Of a DNA stretch of 64,000 nt, positions 25,609-34,694 are shown one piece after another (position 1 is the first letter of the stretch; each line of letters begins with the position of its first letter). The position numbers were made by a program, and so were the translations under genes. The DNA lies in assembly GCA_002890675.1 (NCBI GenBank), contig PEFW01000009.1:1-64000 (forward strand), given 5' to 3'. The stretch comes from Candidatus Methylaffinis lahnbergensis. Lineage in GTDB: Bacteria > Pseudomonadota > Alphaproteobacteria > Rhizobiales > Beijerinckiaceae. Under the pieces are notes generated by a model. The model was given only the letters and a program-made list of their open reading frames with translations, was not told where the DNA came from and did no database searches.

Positions 25609-26634
25609 CTACTCGCGTCCGGCGAATTCGGCTTTCGAGGGCCGTGCCAGCAGCCCCGCGATGGCTTCCTCTACGCCGATCCGTTCGGCGAGCACCGCAT
25701 CGACGGCCGCCGCGATCGGCATGTCGACGTCCATGGCATGGGCGAGATTGACAAGCACGCCGCACGTATGCACGCCTTCGCAGAGGCCGCTTCGCGCAAT
25801 GGCTTCGGCGGGTGCCAATCCCCGCCCCATCGCGACCCCAAGGGCATAATTCCGCGACGTCGCCGATGTGCAAGTGAGAACCAGATCGCCGAGCCCCGAA
25901 AGGCCCATCAAGGTTTCCGCCTCGGCGCCATGGGCTTGGCCGAAACGGCTAAGCTCGGCGAAACCTCGCGCGATGAGGGCCGCCCCGGCGCTCGCCCCGA
26001 GTCCACGGCCGGCGGCGATCCCGCTCGCGATGGCGAGAACGTTTTTCGCCGCGCCGCCGATTTCGACCCCTCTAACATCGGACGACGAATAGAGCCGGAA
26101 CGAGGGCGCCGCCAACATAGCCGCGAGCGTGGCCGCGAGATCGCCGTCGCGCGCGGCCAGAGTAACCGCGGTTGGAAGGCCTCGCGCCACGTCCGCGGCA
26201 AAGCTCGGGCCGGAAAGAATGGCTGGCGGATTACCCGGCAATACCCCGGCCGCGACTTCGGTCAGGAATAGTCCGGTCGCGTGCTCGATGCCCTTGGCGC
26301 AAACGATGACCGGCGCGGCCGCTGTTATATGGGGCGCGAAAATTTCCAGGACCGGCCGCAGCGCCTGCGCCGGGGCCGCGGCAAGAATGAGCTCCGCGCC
26401 TTGGGTTTCGGCTTGTTCCGCGATGGGGTGAACATTCGAGAGTAGCGGCACGCCCGGAAGATGCCGCGCATTGATTCCGGTTGCCTGCATCTCGGCGACA
26501 TGCGCGGCATCGCGGGCCCAGAGCATGACTTCGGCCGCGTCCTCGGCGCCAGGGCGGGCGGCAAGGTTGGCGAGAGCCGTGCCCCAGGCGCCGGCGCCGA
26601 GAACGGCGATCCGGCGTTTACGGTTTGGTGCCAT
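25609..26634 (-). CDS. gpsA: NAD(P)-dependent glycerol-3-phosphate dehydrogenase
   Basis: 341 residues. The Rossmann motif is LGAGAWGTALANLAA, the catalytic lysine region is GGAAKNVLAIASGIAAG, and SGLGDLVLTCTSATSRNY is the family signature. GpsA makes sn-glycerol-3-phosphate from DHAP for phospholipid synthesis. The gene is complete. It lies 86 bp downstream of the EVE gene's start, on the same strand. Confidence 0.95.
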   Translation of the reverse strand: MAPNRKRRIAVLGAGAWGTALANLAARPGAEDAAEVMLWARDAAHVAEMQATGINARHLPGVPLLSNVHPIAEQAETQGAELILAAAPAQALRPVLEIFAPHITAAAPVIVCAKGIEHATGLFLTEVAAGVLPGNPPAILSGPSFAADVARGLPTAVTLAARDGDLAATLAAMLAAPSFRLYSSSDVRGVEIGGAAKNVLAIASGIAAGRGLGASAGAALIARGFAELSRFGQAHGAEAETLMGLSGLGDLVLTCTSATSRNYALGVAMGRGLAPAEAIARSGLCEGVHTCGVLVNLAHAMDVDMPIAAAVDAVLAERIGVEEAIAGLLARPSKAEFAGRE

Positions 26635-27143
26635 CGAATGCTTCCTCGCTCCCCGGGGCTATTGCCGACAGGCCGCGCGACGATCTTGACGCGCACAGCG
26701 GTTACGTGTCTCGACCGGCGTTCACAATAGGAGAGTGTCTTTGCTATGGTCGCAAGGAAATCTTGTAGCCCAGTCTTGTCTGGCGGCGTGCCGCGGTGGC
26801 GGTGCGGAACGAATTGAGTAAGTTTTCCTCCCATGTCAAATTTTGCGCAATCTCCCGCGGCCGACGGCGCAATGCTTGCCGTAGCCACGATTCCGCTTCA
26901 TTTGCACTTGTCGAAGATGCAGCCGGAACATTTCGGCACTTCGATCCTCGCGGTGTGACGTCTATTGTTAATTTTTTTTACACTGTGATAAACCAATATA
27001 AATGATCCCGAGGCGACGCGAAGTGATTAAAAAATATTCCTAACCTGAATATGAACTTACCGAAAACACCAAAACCTCCCTATCTTATTTCTCGAAGATG
27101 CAGTATAAGGCTATGCATTAACTTAAAGATTAGGAGAAACGTC
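26635..27143. other. Intergenic region upstream of the propeller duplicates
   Basis: Composition shifts from GC-rich to AT-rich at about 26960. The AT-rich part (26960-27143) is probably the promoter region of the first propeller copy and includes TAGGAGAAACGTC before its start. A 41-codon frame at 26834-26959 has no support. Confidence 0.4.
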
Positions 27144-28620
27144 ATGAGACGTTCTGCGATCATAGGCTTGGCGATATTTAGTGCACTAGCCATCCCAACA
27201 GCCCCCGCCGTGGCCTTGGTGGCAACCTACCATTACGATAATCACCAGAGCGGCTGGAACCAGAACGAAACAATGCTGACCCCGGCAAACGTCGGACCGA
27301 CAACGTTTGGCGTCCTCGCCCAGGTCGTGCTTGACAGTCAAGTCGATGCGCAACCCCTTGTCGATCCACACCAACAGATTAATGGTCTCACACCGGGAAA
27401 TTATCTAGTCGTTTATGTCGCCACCGAAGCCAATACGATCTACGCGATCAACGCAGCCAATGGCAAGGTGTTGCTTAGCAGAAATCTTGGAACTCCGGTT
27501 CCCACTCCGCTTAGTTGCGGCAATAACGGTCCGACTGTCGGAATCAACGGTACTCCGGTCATCGATGCGGCGGCGCAAACATTATATGTCGTCACCTATA
27601 CGTTGATGAGCGGGACACCAACCCATCAGCTTTTTGCCCTCAATCTGAGCGATTTGACCAACAAAATTCCGCCGGTCACCGTTGCCGCGTCGCACACGCT
27701 GAGCGATGGCACGACCTTCAATTTCAACGCTAAATATCAACGACAGCGGACAGGGCTGCTCTTATCATTCGGCATTATTTACGCCGGATTTGGCAGTTTT
27801 TGCGATCTCTCCAGCAACCAAGCGCGTGGCTGGCTTTTGGGATGGCAGGATAGCACGCTGGCTCCGCTCGCCGCGAACAGGCTGACTGACACGCTCGCTA
27901 CTTTTACTTGTCGTCCATATGGATGTCTGGCTCGGGCATAGCCGCCCGCGGCAATGGGGACTTGTTTTTTTCGACCGGAAACTCCGACCCCAACCAAAAC
28001 ACCTACGATGGCGTCCGCAATATTCAAGAGAGTGTGGTGAAGGTTGACCCGACGCTCGTAAATCTTCTCAGCATATTCACGCCATTTACCGAAAATATTT
28101 TGGACCAAGGAGATAACGACCTTGGGTCAGGGGGCGCGCTCCTCTTGCTAGCCCAGCCCGGTCCGTTTCCGTTTATGGATGTGGCCGCCCGCAAAGCTGG
28201 AACGATGTATTTGCTCAATGAAGCCAGCTTGGGCGGATTTACGCTCGGAGGCCCCGACAACGTACTCGACGAACAAACGATTGGGCCTTGCTGGTGCGGG
28301 CTCTCCTTTTTCACCGGTCCGGACGGGGTCGGGCGCGTTCCACTCGAAGGCGTCGCCGCGAAAGCATAAAGATTGACCGTGCCAGGGTTAGGACCGGTTC
28401 CGGTCGGTAGCGTAGAAGGGCCATGATCCAGCCGGCGAGGAAAACAACAACGGGAGCCGTCCGGTCGCCCAAATGATGGCTGTTCCAGCTTGGGTGCTGT
28501 TCGACGAAAGCGTCGTAAAGGTTCCAGGGTCATCGCCGCTGGCGACAGGCAACGCCGCTCCTTCCTGGACGAATGCAACCGTGGGCGAGGTCTGTATCTT
28601 CCAGACGGTGATTTGGGCGA
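27144..28620 (+). pseudogene. PQQ-like beta-propeller gene, copy 1 (frameshifted, partly inverted, 3' end lost)
   Basis: A paralogue of the intact gene at 28751. It begins with a signal peptide (MRRSAIIGLAIFSALAIPTAPAVA) and aligns with copy 2 through TDTL near 27900, where about 20 bases are missing relative to copy 2 and the frame is lost. The same protein resumes in another frame from 27908 (SSIWMSG) to GPDGVGRV at about 28335. After that the sequence is the reverse complement of the corresponding part of copy 2. The C-terminal quarter is missing. A ribosome binding site (TAGGAG) survives, so a truncated secreted product could still be made. Confidence 0.88.
28337..28619 (-). repeat. Inverted segment of the propeller gene
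   Basis: Read on the minus strand, this stretch matches copy 2 from about 29999 to 30227 (for example CGCCCAAATCACCGTCTGGA, and later ATGCTTTCGCGGCGACGCC). Both junctions are abrupt. Within it, an extra piece resembling copy 2 at 30236-30268 sits out of order, so more than one rearrangement occurred. Confidence 0.85.
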
Positions 28621-28750
28621 AAAGCTCGTCCGGACAGCTTTCCTAAAATCGAACCTGCATTTTTCCTGACTTCTTCGTTATTATGTCTGATATATGTTGA
28701 ATTTCAATATTAATTATGCTTAAATAAGGTCATCGATTTGGAGCAAAATC

Positions 28751-30670
28751 ATGAAACGTTCCGCGATCATAGGCTTGACGATATTCGCATCAATCGCCGT
28801 CCCAACCGCCCCCGCCGTGGCCCAACAACGGGCGGTTGCGACTTACCATTACGATAGTCAGCGGACCGGCTGGAACTACAACGAAACAACGCTGACCCCA
28901 ACAAATGTCGGACCCACATCGTTTGGCGTGCTCTTCCAAATCGGGCTTGACGATCAAGTCGACGCGCAACCCCTTGTCGTTCCAAACCAACAGATTACCG
29001 CCGGTCTCACGCCGGGAACATATCAAGTCGTTTATGTCGCCACCGAATCCAATACGATCTACGCGATTAACGCAGCCAATGGCGCCGTGTTGCTTAGCAG
29101 AAATCTTGGAACTCCGGTTCCTATGCCGCTTGGTTGCCCCTCTGGTGCTGGTCCGAATCTCGGAATCAACAGTACTCCGGTCATCGATGTGACAGGGCAG
29201 ACATTATATGTCATCGCCTATACATTGATGAGCGGGACACCAACCTATCAGCTTTTTGCCCTCAATCTGAAGGATTTGACCAGCCGAACTCCGCCGGTCA
29301 CCGTTGCCGCGTCGCACACGCTGAGCAATGGCACGACGACTTACTATTTCAACGCTCAATATGAACACCAGCGGCCAGCGCTGCTCGGGGTATCCGGCAT
29401 TATTTACGCCGGCTTTGGCAGTTTTTGCGATTCCTTCCCCGGTCAGTCGCGTGGCTGGCTTTTGGGGTGGCAGGCCAGCACGCTGGCTCCACTTCCGGCG
29501 AACCGGCTGACTGACACGCTCCCGCAGACTCCGGCGAATAACTTTTTCTTCTCGTCCATTTGGATGTCTGGTTACGGCATCGCCGCCGACCCCACAGAGA
29601 ACTTGTTTTTTTCGACCGGAAACTCCGGGCCGGGCACCTACGACGGCGTCCGCAATATTCAAGAGAGCGTGGCGAAGGTCGACCCGACGCTCGTCAATCT
29701 TCTCAGCATATTCACGCCGGCGGACGAAAATTTATTGGACCAAAATGATGGCGACCTTTCGTCAGGGGGCGTGCTCGTCGTGCCAACCCAGCCCGGTCCA
29801 TTTCCGAATCTGGCTGTGGCCGCCGGCAAAGAGGGAACGATGTATTTGCTCAATCGCGACAGCTTGGGCGGATTTACGTCCGGAGGCCCCGACAAAGTTC
29901 TCGACAAAAAAACGATACAGCCTTGCTGGTGCGGGCTGTCCTATTTCACCGGCCCAGACGGGGTCGGGCGAGTCGTAAGTAGCGGCGGCAACGGCGGCAC
30001 CGCCCAAATCACCGTCTGGAAAATACAGACCTCGCCCACGGTTGCCTTCGTCCAGGAAGGAGCGGCGTCGCCTGTCGTCAGCGGCCAGGATGGCGGAACC
30101 TTTACGACGGTTTCCTCGAACGGCACACAAGCTGGAACAGCCATCATATGGGCGACCGGACGACCGACCACTATTACCCCTGCCACGGTCAATCTTTATG
30201 CCTTCGCGGCGACGCCTTCGAGCGGAAAGCTCACGTTGCTGTTTTCCTCGCCGGCTGGAGCATGGCTCAACGTGACCGCCAACGCTGATATCGTGCCGGT
30301 CGTGGCGAATGGACAGGTCTATGTGGCGAGCAACAAACAGCTGACGATTTTCGGCCTCGGCGGGGGCCCATTTGTCGGGCCCGCGGCCGCCGCGGTAAAG
30401 CCGGCGGCGCTCAAAGCAAATGCGCCTCCGCATGCGATCACCGGGGTTCTCGAACATGCCGACGGACCGGTGCTGACCCTCCGGACTCGCGCCGGCAAAA
30501 TCGCGCAAGTCAATGATTCGGACGCTCTACGTACGAACCAAATCGGCGTTCTGGTGCCCGGCAACGCCTACACGGTTGAAGGGACAACCTATGATTCGAC
30601 CGGCGCGCTGCGTGCGCAGTCCGTCGGCCGAGCCAAGGCCTCGCCTGCGATTTGGCCGCCGGATCGCTGA
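28751..30670 (+). CDS. Secreted PQQ-like beta-propeller protein, copy 2 (intact)
   Basis: 639 residues. After a signal peptide (IIGLTIFASIAVPTAPAVA), several quinoprotein-like propeller blades are visible (VYVATESNTIYAINAANG, TPVIDVTGQTLYVIAYTL, IIYAGFGSFCD, GKEGTMYLLNRDSLGGF). No clear PQQ-ligand set or cytochrome domain is seen, so an enzymatic role is not shown. The last ~90 residues (from HAITGVLEHADGPVLTLRT) look like a separate small beta domain. Cysteines are few and clustered in QPCWCGLSYF. It is probably periplasmic or extracellular. It follows its broken tandem paralogue by 130 bp. Confidence 0.8.
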   Translation: MKRSAIIGLTIFASIAVPTAPAVAQQRAVATYHYDSQRTGWNYNETTLTPTNVGPTSFGVLFQIGLDDQVDAQPLVVPNQQITAGLTPGTYQVVYVATESNTIYAINAANGAVLLSRNLGTPVPMPLGCPSGAGPNLGINSTPVIDVTGQTLYVIAYTLMSGTPTYQLFALNLKDLTSRTPPVTVAASHTLSNGTTTYYFNAQYEHQRPALLGVSGIIYAGFGSFCDSFPGQSRGWLLGWQASTLAPLPANRLTDTLPQTPANNFFFSSIWMSGYGIAADPTENLFFSTGNSGPGTYDGVRNIQESVAKVDPTLVNLLSIFTPADENLLDQNDGDLSSGGVLVVPTQPGPFPNLAVAAGKEGTMYLLNRDSLGGFTSGGPDKVLDKKTIQPCWCGLSYFTGPDGVGRVVSSGGNGGTAQITVWKIQTSPTVAFVQEGAASPVVSGQDGGTFTTVSSNGTQAGTAIIWATGRPTTITPATVNLYAFAATPSSGKLTLLFSSPAGAWLNVTANADIVPVVANGQVYVASNKQLTIFGLGGGPFVGPAAAAVKPAALKANAPPHAITGVLEHADGPVLTLRTRAGKIAQVNDSDALRTNQIGVLVPGNAYTVEGTTYDSTGALRAQSVGRAKASPAIWPPDR

Positions 30671-30849
30671 CGATCGAAGTGCTTCGAGGCCGGCGGCCGA
30701 ACAACAAAGCTTGGCGCGAGGCGGTACTCTGCTCGCGCCAGACATTTTGAATGAGGGCCAGCATAAGGCGCGAGACCATCGGCCGTCCTCGACGCCATTC
30801 GCTTCACCCTCGACGGGAAACCGCGACCGGTGACGGTCTCCGCGGCTGC

Positions 30850-31090
30850 GAGCATGATATCCCGCGCCCTTCCTTGATCTGCGCCAGCAGCAGTTCGATG
30901 CGAACTAACTCGCCAGCGATCTGCGCTTGCCGATGGGGAGACAGCGAACAACCGTCACCGGTCTTGAACTCCTCCAGTCGCTTGCGCCAGGCGCAACGTC
31001 GCGGCTCGCATGCAGGCCCTTGACGCGGTTCACGCGCCGGATCCGTTCGTTCGTCAGGGCCTTACGCGCGGGCGAGATGGCCGGCGATGT
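30850..31090 (-). mobile_element. IS110-family transposase remnant
   Basis: The minus strand encodes, in two frames, pieces of the IS110 C-terminal transposase region: ARKALTNERIRRVNRVKGL, then after a frameshift RLEEFKTGDGCSL and ELVRIELLLAQIKEGRG. These match the helical linker of IS110 transposases. No DEDD catalytic domain or element ends were found, so it is a dead internal fragment. It occupies about half of the 511-bp spacer before the porin gene. Confidence 0.7.
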
Positions 31091-31182
31091 GAGGCCGCAA
31101 TCGATGCCGGATCAGGTCCATGGCTATCGATACCGTCGGCCCTCGGGACACGGTGGCCCTCGAAGCGATCGAGCCGGGTCTC

Positions 31183-32697
31183 CTAGAAGGCGCGCTGGAT
31201 GCGCAGGCGGCTTTCATATTGGTTATTGTTGGACTGGAATGCGGGCAAGCCAGCAGCGGTGAGGGCCGAATTTGGAGCGAGGCCAACCGGGCGCGTCTGG
31301 TTCAAATGCTCATACATGTACTCGGCGCCGATATCGAAGCCGACGCGGCCTTCCTTGAGGTTCGAAACGCCGACCGCGCCGCCAAATCCGTTGAGCGCAT
31401 TGGCGGAATAGTGCACTTCAAGATAGGAGCCAAAAACCGCCGAACTTAGGATCGGGAGCCAATAATGATTGTAGGCGCCGGTGATGTCCCAGCCCGATTG
31501 CTGTTCGCAGGCGCCGCTTCCGGTGAAAACGCAGTCGGAATTGATCTGCGGGTTCCAGCCGTCGCCGTAATCGAGTGGGGTGCCGCCGGAGCCAGGAAAC
31601 CGGTTCTGATTGACCGACCCATAGCTGTAGGCAAGATTATTGCCGGCGATGTAGCTGAAAGCGCCTTTTTCATAAGCGGCCTGCAACCATAGCTTGTCGC
31701 CTGGCGGGATCGCGAAGCCAAAGGAATTGCTGGTCAAGGCAGGGAACGCAGATGCGGTTGGCGGCGTGGTAAGGGCAGAGGCTCCGAAGAGGCCGGAGTC
31801 TACCTGATGCGCCGCCGCCGACAATTGCGCCGCCCCCCAGGGCTGATCAAGGCGGATGTTGCCGACGATTTCTGGCACCCGCGAGCCTCCTGGTTGAGCC
31901 TGGAAGGAGGTCGCTGAAATGCCGCCGACAGCAATGGGGGCGACGGTTGTGCTGGCAATCGTGCTGCCGATGGCAGCGCGCCGGTCTGGCTGATCCTCGA
32001 CGGAAAGCGTTGCCGAAAAGCCGGAGCCGAACGTTGCCGTATAGGCCAATAGGGAAACGGTCGCATTGGACCCGCGCAAACTATGGTAATTATAGGCGTC
32101 GGCGTAGAAATCGAACATCGATTGCGCCTGCCCCGCGGTCAGTCCGGCGAACTGGAGGAACGCCTTGTTTAGAGCCGTCGTCAGCCGCGACGCGCTCGTT
32201 CCGGCCGTCGTGTTAAACGTATCTAGTTGCTGCCCAAGACTGCCGAGAGCGGCGCTGCCGTTCGACCCGTAGAATGAATCAACGCGAATGAACGACCGCA
32301 AGGTGCCCCAGGGCGACTGGGTCCTGGCGTCGAGTTCAAAGCGGCCGAGGGCGGCGAAGTCAGTCGCATCGCGCGAGCGGGCATTGGTATATTCGCTTGG
32401 CGACGGCACGAAGCCCGCACCAAAGTGTGAAATGCCGTTGCCGTAAAAGAGCGGGCCGACGATGCTGAAGGAGGGATCGAAGCCGCGCAGCTCGGCGAGC
32501 GCCAAGCCACCAACCCGCAAACATGTATCGGTGCCCGGAATATAAAAAAACCCGGCGCCATAGGCGTCGCAAATGCGGACATATTCAATCGGCGCCGCCT
32601 GGCGCGCCGGAAGGTCGGCGGCGCGAGCGCTCGGCACAAAGGCCATTCCGGCCAAGCCAACCGCCGAAACCAGAAGAAGCCCTTTGAACAGTTTCAT
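31183..32697 (-). CDS. Outer-membrane porin (alphaproteobacterial type)
   Basis: 504 residues. A signal peptide (MKLFKGLLLVSAVGLAGM to ARAADLPA) precedes the family-typical IEYVRICDAYGAGFFYIPGTDTCLRVGG segment (described here by its ends: IEYVRICDAYG and DTCLRVGG), a two-cysteine N-terminal motif found in Hyphomicrobiales porins. The rest alternates beta-strands and ends in Phe (IQRAF). It forms the general diffusion channel of the outer membrane. The start is set by the signal peptide; GAGG lies about 12 bases upstream. Upstream in-frame codons are unlikely to be translated. Confidence 0.9.
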   Translation of the reverse strand: MKLFKGLLLVSAVGLAGMAFVPSARAADLPARQAAPIEYVRICDAYGAGFFYIPGTDTCLRVGGLALAELRGFDPSFSIVGPLFYGNGISHFGAGFVPSPSEYTNARSRDATDFAALGRFELDARTQSPWGTLRSFIRVDSFYGSNGSAALGSLGQQLDTFNTTAGTSASRLTTALNKAFLQFAGLTAGQAQSMFDFYADAYNYHSLRGSNATVSLLAYTATFGSGFSATLSVEDQPDRRAAIGSTIASTTVAPIAVGGISATSFQAQPGGSRVPEIVGNIRLDQPWGAAQLSAAAHQVDSGLFGASALTTPPTASAFPALTSNSFGFAIPPGDKLWLQAAYEKGAFSYIAGNNLAYSYGSVNQNRFPGSGGTPLDYGDGWNPQINSDCVFTGSGACEQQSGWDITGAYNHYWLPILSSAVFGSYLEVHYSANALNGFGGAVGVSNLKEGRVGFDIGAEYMYEHLNQTRPVGLAPNSALTAAGLPAFQSNNNQYESRLRIQRAF

Positions 32698-33104
32698 GTC
32701 CAATTTTCCCTCACGACGGTTATTATCCTGCCTCCGCTTGGAGCGGCGCAGGTCCGGCGGCCCATTGCCGGACGGCATTATATTCGCATTTTCCGTCTCA
32801 TCTCGCCCCGAACCTTGTCCGACTATACATCCAGTACGCGCAGCCGCCAATAGCGTCCAGTTTTGACTCGGGCACAGTCTCCCTCCTGATTATAGCCGCA
32901 GCTTAGCGTCCGCGCCGGTCGAGTAAAGCGAAATTGCGGCGGTTGCCCTTTTTCCGGGCGGGGTGTGGCTTTGCTGCAACGCACGCAACCTACACCTTTG
33001 TGCCAAGCCGAAAAGAACCCCATGGCCACGCCGCGAGGAGGCTCCGCCCGTGGTCCAGGCCCGGCATTGCCCTGGCATTTCCCCTGGTCTTCCCTTACAT
33101 TAGT
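32698..33104. other. Intergenic, promoters of porin and 6S RNA
   Basis: 407 bp between divergent units. No protein with family resemblance in any frame. zapA, often found before 6S RNA in this class, is not here. Confidence 0.4.
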
Positions 33105-33272
33105 TGGGCGGAGCTGCGGGGTGCGTGTTGGATCAGCATTCCCGGGGCCTTATCGATCTCCAAGGGAGCTGTCCCTGGCCTTGCCCGTGGGCTTGGCCAA
33201 ATGGCGCCCACCTACATTGTAGGTTCCCGGGATCGATATCCCACGGCCATCGCGGCCCCGCGCTTGCAAATC
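33105..33272 (+). ncRNA. ssrS: Probable 6S RNA
   Basis: About 165 nt immediately before the 5-formyl-THF cyclo-ligase gene, the conserved 6S location. The ends can pair (GCGGGG at 33116-33121 with CCCCGC at 33256-33261). Internal elements include GTGGGC/GCCCAC, the CCTAC-ATT-GTAGG hairpin and TTCCCGGGATCGATATCCC, which I recall as typical of alphaproteobacterial 6S RNA. 6S binds RNA polymerase holoenzyme and mimics an open promoter. Ends are approximate; no covariance search was possible. Confidence 0.72.
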
Positions 33273-33289
33273 TTCCAACTGGTTGCGTC

Positions 33290-33868
33290 ATGTTCCTCAT
33301 CAAGCCGGCCCTGCGCGCGCGGGCTTTGGCGCGGCGGGGGGAGACGAGCATCGAGGGCGCCGTCGCTTACGCCGCGCATCTCGCGGTCGAAGGCCTCGCC
33401 CTCGTTAAGCGCTTGCCCCCCGGGATTGTCGCGGCCTATTTTCCACTCGCGGGCGAACCCTCGACACTGCCGCTCCTCGAAAATCTTGCAAATGCCGGGG
33501 TCAAAACGGCTTTGCCAGTTACCGGGCGGCGTGGCACGTCGCTTGTGTTCCGGCTGTGGCGGCCAGGCGAACCCACCCTCCAGGGCAAAATGGCGATCGA
33601 AGAGCCTCTTGGGGCGGCGCCGGAAGTCGCGCCCGACCTTTTGTTCGTGCCCTTGGCCGCGTTCGACCGGGCCGGACATCGGATCGGCTATGGCGCGGGC
33701 TTCTACGATCGCACTCTTGCGGAGTTGCGGGCCAAAAAAACCATTTGCGCGGTTGGCGTCGCCTATGCGAGCCAAGAGTTCCCGGAGGTCCCACACGACG
33801 AGCACGACGAAAGCCTCGATTACGTGCTCACCGAGCGCGAGTTGATTAGCTGCTGGGTTCTTCGTTAG
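33290..33868 (+). CDS. ygfA: 5-formyltetrahydrofolate cyclo-ligase
   Basis: 192 residues. It has LIKPALRARALARR at the start (substrate/ATP-site lysine and arginines), YFPLAGEPSTLPLLENL in the middle and the family signature IGYGAGFYDRTLAELR near the C-terminus. The enzyme converts 5-formyl-THF to 5,10-methenyl-THF with ATP. The start at MFLIK is chosen because the preceding frame is the 6S RNA. The next gene begins one base after its stop. Confidence 0.92.
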   Translation: MFLIKPALRARALARRGETSIEGAVAYAAHLAVEGLALVKRLPPGIVAAYFPLAGEPSTLPLLENLANAGVKTALPVTGRRGTSLVFRLWRPGEPTLQGKMAIEEPLGAAPEVAPDLLFVPLAAFDRAGHRIGYGAGFYDRTLAELRAKKTICAVGVAYASQEFPEVPHDEHDESLDYVLTERELISCWVLR

Positions 33869-33869
33869 C

Positions 33870-34694
33870 GTGCGCCTCCTCTTCATCGGCGATGTTGTCG
33901 GTCGCGCCGGCCGCACGGTTCTTCTGGAAAATTTGCCCAAATTGCGCCAGGCCTGGGGGCTCGACTTCGTTATTGTAAACGGCGAGAACGCGGCTGGCGG
34001 CTTTGGGATCACCGAGACGATCTGCGCCGATATTCTCGCGGCGGGGGCGGATTGCGTGACGCTTGGCAATCATGCCTTCGACCAGCGCGAGGCTCTCGTC
34101 TTCATCGCCCGAGAGCGGCGTCTGATCCGGCCACTGAACTATCCGCGCGGGACGCCCGGCGGCGGCGCCAATCTCTTTCAATCAGCATCCGGCGCGCAGG
34201 TGCTTGTCATCAGTCTCATGGGCCGCGTTTTCATGGATGCGATGGATGATCCTTTCGCGGCGATCGCGCGCGAAATATCGGCCTGCCCCTTGGGAGTTGG
34301 CTGCGATGCTTTGGTTGTCGATTTCCATGCCGAGGCATCGAGCGAAAAGCAGGCTTTCGCGCATTTCGTCGATGGCCGCGTTTCGCTCGTCGCGGGCACT
34401 CATACCCATGTCCCGGCGGCCGATCATCAAATACTGCCAAATGGCACGGCCTTTGTGACCGACGCCGGAATGACCGGGGATTATGATTCGGTGATCGGCA
34501 TGGACAAGGAGGAACCGGTTCGCAGGTTCATAACCAAGCTCCCCGCAGCGCGGTTCGAACCGGCATTAGGTGCTGCAACCCTCTGTGGCATCGCGGTCGA
34601 GCTCGGCTCCAAGGGCTTAGCCACAAAAATCGCGCCGGTGCGTATCGGTGGCAGGCTTTCGCAAGCACGCCCGGAATTCTGGGAGGCTACTTGA
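33870..34694 (+). CDS. YmdB-type metallophosphoesterase
   Basis: 274 residues. The metal-site motifs of the TIGR00282/YmdB group are all present: FIGDVVGRAGR at the N-terminus, NGENAAGGFG, LGNHAFDQ and GTHTHVPAADHQILPNGTAF, then TDAGMTGDYDSVIGMD. Characterised members are cyclic-nucleotide phosphodiesterases affecting biofilm behaviour; activity here is inferred. It begins with GTG one base after the cyclo-ligase stop, so the two are translationally coupled. The 3' end overlaps the convergent GyrI-like gene by 8 bp. Confidence 0.92.
   Translation: MRLLFIGDVVGRAGRTVLLENLPKLRQAWGLDFVIVNGENAAGGFGITETICADILAAGADCVTLGNHAFDQREALVFIARERRLIRPLNYPRGTPGGGANLFQSASGAQVLVISLMGRVFMDAMDDPFAAIAREISACPLGVGCDALVVDFHAEASSEKQAFAHFVDGRVSLVAGTHTHVPAADHQILPNGTAFVTDAGMTGDYDSVIGMDKEEPVRRFITKLPAARFEPALGAATLCGIAVELGSKGLATKIAPVRIGGRLSQARPEFWEAT

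Noticed and set aside
26834..26959. 41-codon frame starting MSNFAQSP
   Set aside because: No ribosome binding site, no family; likely chance.
33104..33289. N-terminal extension of the cyclo-ligase
   Set aside because: This stretch is better explained as 6S RNA and lacks protein-like composition.
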